Notes under the pieces: generated by a model
What the model was told of the DNA's origin: nothing
Databases searched by the model: none
The model's input: the letters and a program-made list of their open reading frames with translations, nothing else
Shown: piece by piece, positions 62,791 to 64,000 of the stretch
Layout of the letters: the number at the start of each line of letters is the position of its first letter
Position numbering within the stretch: position 1 is the first letter of the stretch
Made by a program: the position numbers and the translations under genes
From: Pelomonas paludis
GTDB taxonomy: Bacteria > Pseudomonadota > Gammaproteobacteria > Burkholderiales > Burkholderiaceae_C
DNA length: 64,000 nt
Assembly (NCBI RefSeq): GCF_039872745.1
Contig: NZ_JBDPZD010000002.1
Span: 62,001-126,000 of the forward strand
Direction of reading: 5' to 3'

Positions 62791-62828
62791 CACAAAAGAA
62801 AAAAGCGCCCCTCCGCGAGAAGGGGCGC
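62791..62828 (-). terminator. Rho-independent terminator of the TonB-dependent receptor gene
   Basis: GCGCCCCT (62805-62812) pairs with AGGGGCGC (62821-62828) around an eight-base loop. Read on the minus strand the hairpin is followed by TTTTTTCTTTTG, a good T tract. It lies 42 bases past the receptor stop. On the plus strand no T run follows, so the M56 gene is not clearly terminated by it. Confidence 0.88.
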
Positions 62829-62870
62829 CAAGCAGGAGGGCCCAGCAATGGGCCCGGTGAGGAACAAGGA

Positions 62871-64000
62871 TCAGAACGAGCTGCGCAGAGACAGCGTGAA
62901 CGAACGACCCGGCTTGTAGTTGTCGAACACCGCCGCAGGGAACTGCACGTATTGCTCCGTCACGGCATCGGTCAGGTTCCAGACGCTGAAGTTGACCGAC
63001 GGGGCGTACTTGGAGCCCAGGATCTTCTTGAGGTCAGCACCCGCCGAAAGGTCGATCTGTGTGCGAGCGTTCATGTACTGGTAGGCGCCCGGCACATTGA
63101 TACCCGTGCCGGTGTTGGTGACCATCTTCGCCTGGGACTGGCGGGCCACACGGAAGCTCCAACCACCGCGCTCGTAGTACAGCGTGAGGTTGGTCGTCTT
63201 GGGCGGCACGCCAGCCACCGGCGGCGAGTTGGGGCGCTCGTCGGTCTGCTTGGTTTTCGTGTAGTTGGCGGTGAAGCCAAAGCCCTTGATGGGCAGCATG
63301 TCGAGCGGCTGCTGCCAGGTCAGCTCGAAGCCACGCACCTTGAGCTTGGAGTCGATGCTGATGGGCTCCGTCACTTCGACCAAGTGCTTGTCACGCCCAC
63401 CGCTGGCGGTGACGACGCCGTTCTGCGCATCGGTCAGATTCTGGAAGCCATAGAGCGCGTCCAACTGGGCCAGGGTGTACTGCGTGATGCGCGAGCCCGG
63501 GCGACCGACGATGTCCTTGGCAAAGGCCGAGGCCGACAGGAAGGCCTCACGGCTGAGGTAGTACTCCAGCGCAAAGTCAAAGTTGTTGGAGGTCCACGGC
63601 GCCAGCTTGGGGTTGGTCAGGCTCGCAGTACGTGCGCTTTGGTCGTTGATGGTGAGCTGGGTCTGACGCAGGTCAGCCGGGTTGGCACGCGTGATCGACT
63701 TGGACGCCGAGGCCCGCGCAATGATCGAGTCGGTGAGGTTGTAGGACGCCGACATCGACGGCATCGTGTTGGTATAGGGCGTGCTCTCGTAGGCCCAGGT
63801 GGCGATGTCGGGGTAGCGCGAGCCATTCAGGTTGCCGTTGGCCGCGTTGCGCGAATCCGCCACGGCCTGCAGCACGCCAATGGTCTGCTCGGTGCCCGCA
63901 AAGCGGATGCCGGCGTTGTAGCGCAGTGCGCGGCCGAGCACGTCGACCTTGCCGTTCACTTCGGTGTAGAAGCCCGTCACGATCTCGCGCAGGTAGCCGC
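62871..64000 (-). CDS. TonB-dependent receptor, C-terminal part (N-terminus outside window)
   Basis: About 376 residues of an outer-membrane TonB-dependent receptor; the frame is open to the right edge (GYLREIVTGFYTEVNGKV continues upstream of the first in-window start codon). Beta strands with aromatic girdles run to the final LSLRSSF, with the C-terminal Phe required for barrel insertion. The style (MPSMSASYNLTDSIIARASASKSITRANPADL) is that of large receptors in Xanthomonas, Caulobacter and Roseateles that take up plant or algal sugars. The ligand is unknown. It converges with the M56 gene. Confidence 0.92.
   Translation of the reverse strand, partial: GYLREIVTGFYTEVNGKVDVLGRALRYNAGIRFAGTEQTIGVLQAVADSRNAANGNLNGSRYPDIATWAYESTPYTNTMPSMSASYNLTDSIIARASASKSITRANPADLRQTQLTINDQSARTASLTNPKLAPWTSNNFDFALEYYLSREAFLSASAFAKDIVGRPGSRITQYTLAQLDALYGFQNLTDAQNGVVTASGGRDKHLVEVTEPISIDSKLKVRGFELTWQQPLDMLPIKGFGFTANYTKTKQTDERPNSPPVAGVPPKTTNLTLYYERGGWSFRVARQSQAKMVTNTGTGINVPGAYQYMNARTQIDLSAGADLKKILGSKYAPSVNFSVWNLTDAVTEQYVQFPAAVFDNYKPGRSFTLSLRSSF

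Overview
This is a GC-rich chromosomal segment with short intergenic gaps and many 4-base ATGA stop/start overlaps. The gene content points to a betaproteobacterium of the order Burkholderiales, probably from the Rubrivivax/Leptothrix/Roseateles (Sphaerotilaceae) group. That placement is inferred from neighbourhoods (xseB-ispA-dxs beside a Rieske oxygenase, an rpfE-like gene before recJ, an exosortase A polysaccharide locus), not from a marker gene.

Bases 1-40600 hold most of an exosortase A (XrtA/EpsH) exopolysaccharide and PEP-CTERM protein-sorting locus. The core is a long minus-strand run from 34257 down to 12609: outer-membrane export lipoprotein, Wzz-type chain-length protein, tyrosine autokinase, outer-membrane beta-barrel protein, AAA ATPase, polysaccharide deacetylase, FemAB-like protein, sugar transferase, exosortase A fused to EpsI, UDP-sugar dehydrogenase, second sugar transferase, amidotransferase, two GT4 glycosyltransferases, O-antigen-ligase-like membrane protein, second deacetylase, a frameshifted acyltransferase and an unrecognised protein. 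Left of it, a plus-strand run (2-7808) carries a phosphatase, two XrtA-type hydrolases, a GT2 enzyme, an acyl carrier protein, an asparagine-synthase-like protein with no visible glutaminase Cys, a GT-A-like protein and a Wzx-type flippase. Between the two runs lie another GT-A-like protein, an SGNH acyltransferase, a secreted helical protein and two unfamiliar glycosyltransferase-like proteins. Right of the core are a nitroreductase-like gene, an AT-richer fatty-acid-hydroxylase-like gene, the TPR lipoprotein PrsT and a PEP-CTERM target protein. The target gene has a near-perfect sigma-54 promoter, which fits control by the PrsK/PrsR system known for such proteins; prsK and prsR are not in the window.

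Bases 40600-64000 are mostly housekeeping and accessory genes: dxs, ispA, xseB; a Rieske oxygenase, DMT exporter, sulfurtransferase and universal stress protein; an esterase-like hydrolase, membrane AraC regulator, ZIP transporter and Tat-exported dienelactone-hydrolase-like protein; a polyphosphate group (ppx, sixA, ppk1); rpfE-like, recJ, trpH-like and yciO-like genes; a small secreted repeat protein; a glutaredoxin-like protein divergent from a BlaI/M56 regulatory pair with two clear BlaI-type operators; and the 3' part of a TonB-dependent receptor.

The main points for follow-up are the sigma-54 promoter with an upstream pair of dyads, the Tyr-Gly tail repeat that is dual-coding with the next gene, the acyltransferase frameshift, the altered N-terminus of the asparagine-synthase-like protein, and the unfamiliar glycosyltransferase-like families inside the EPS locus.
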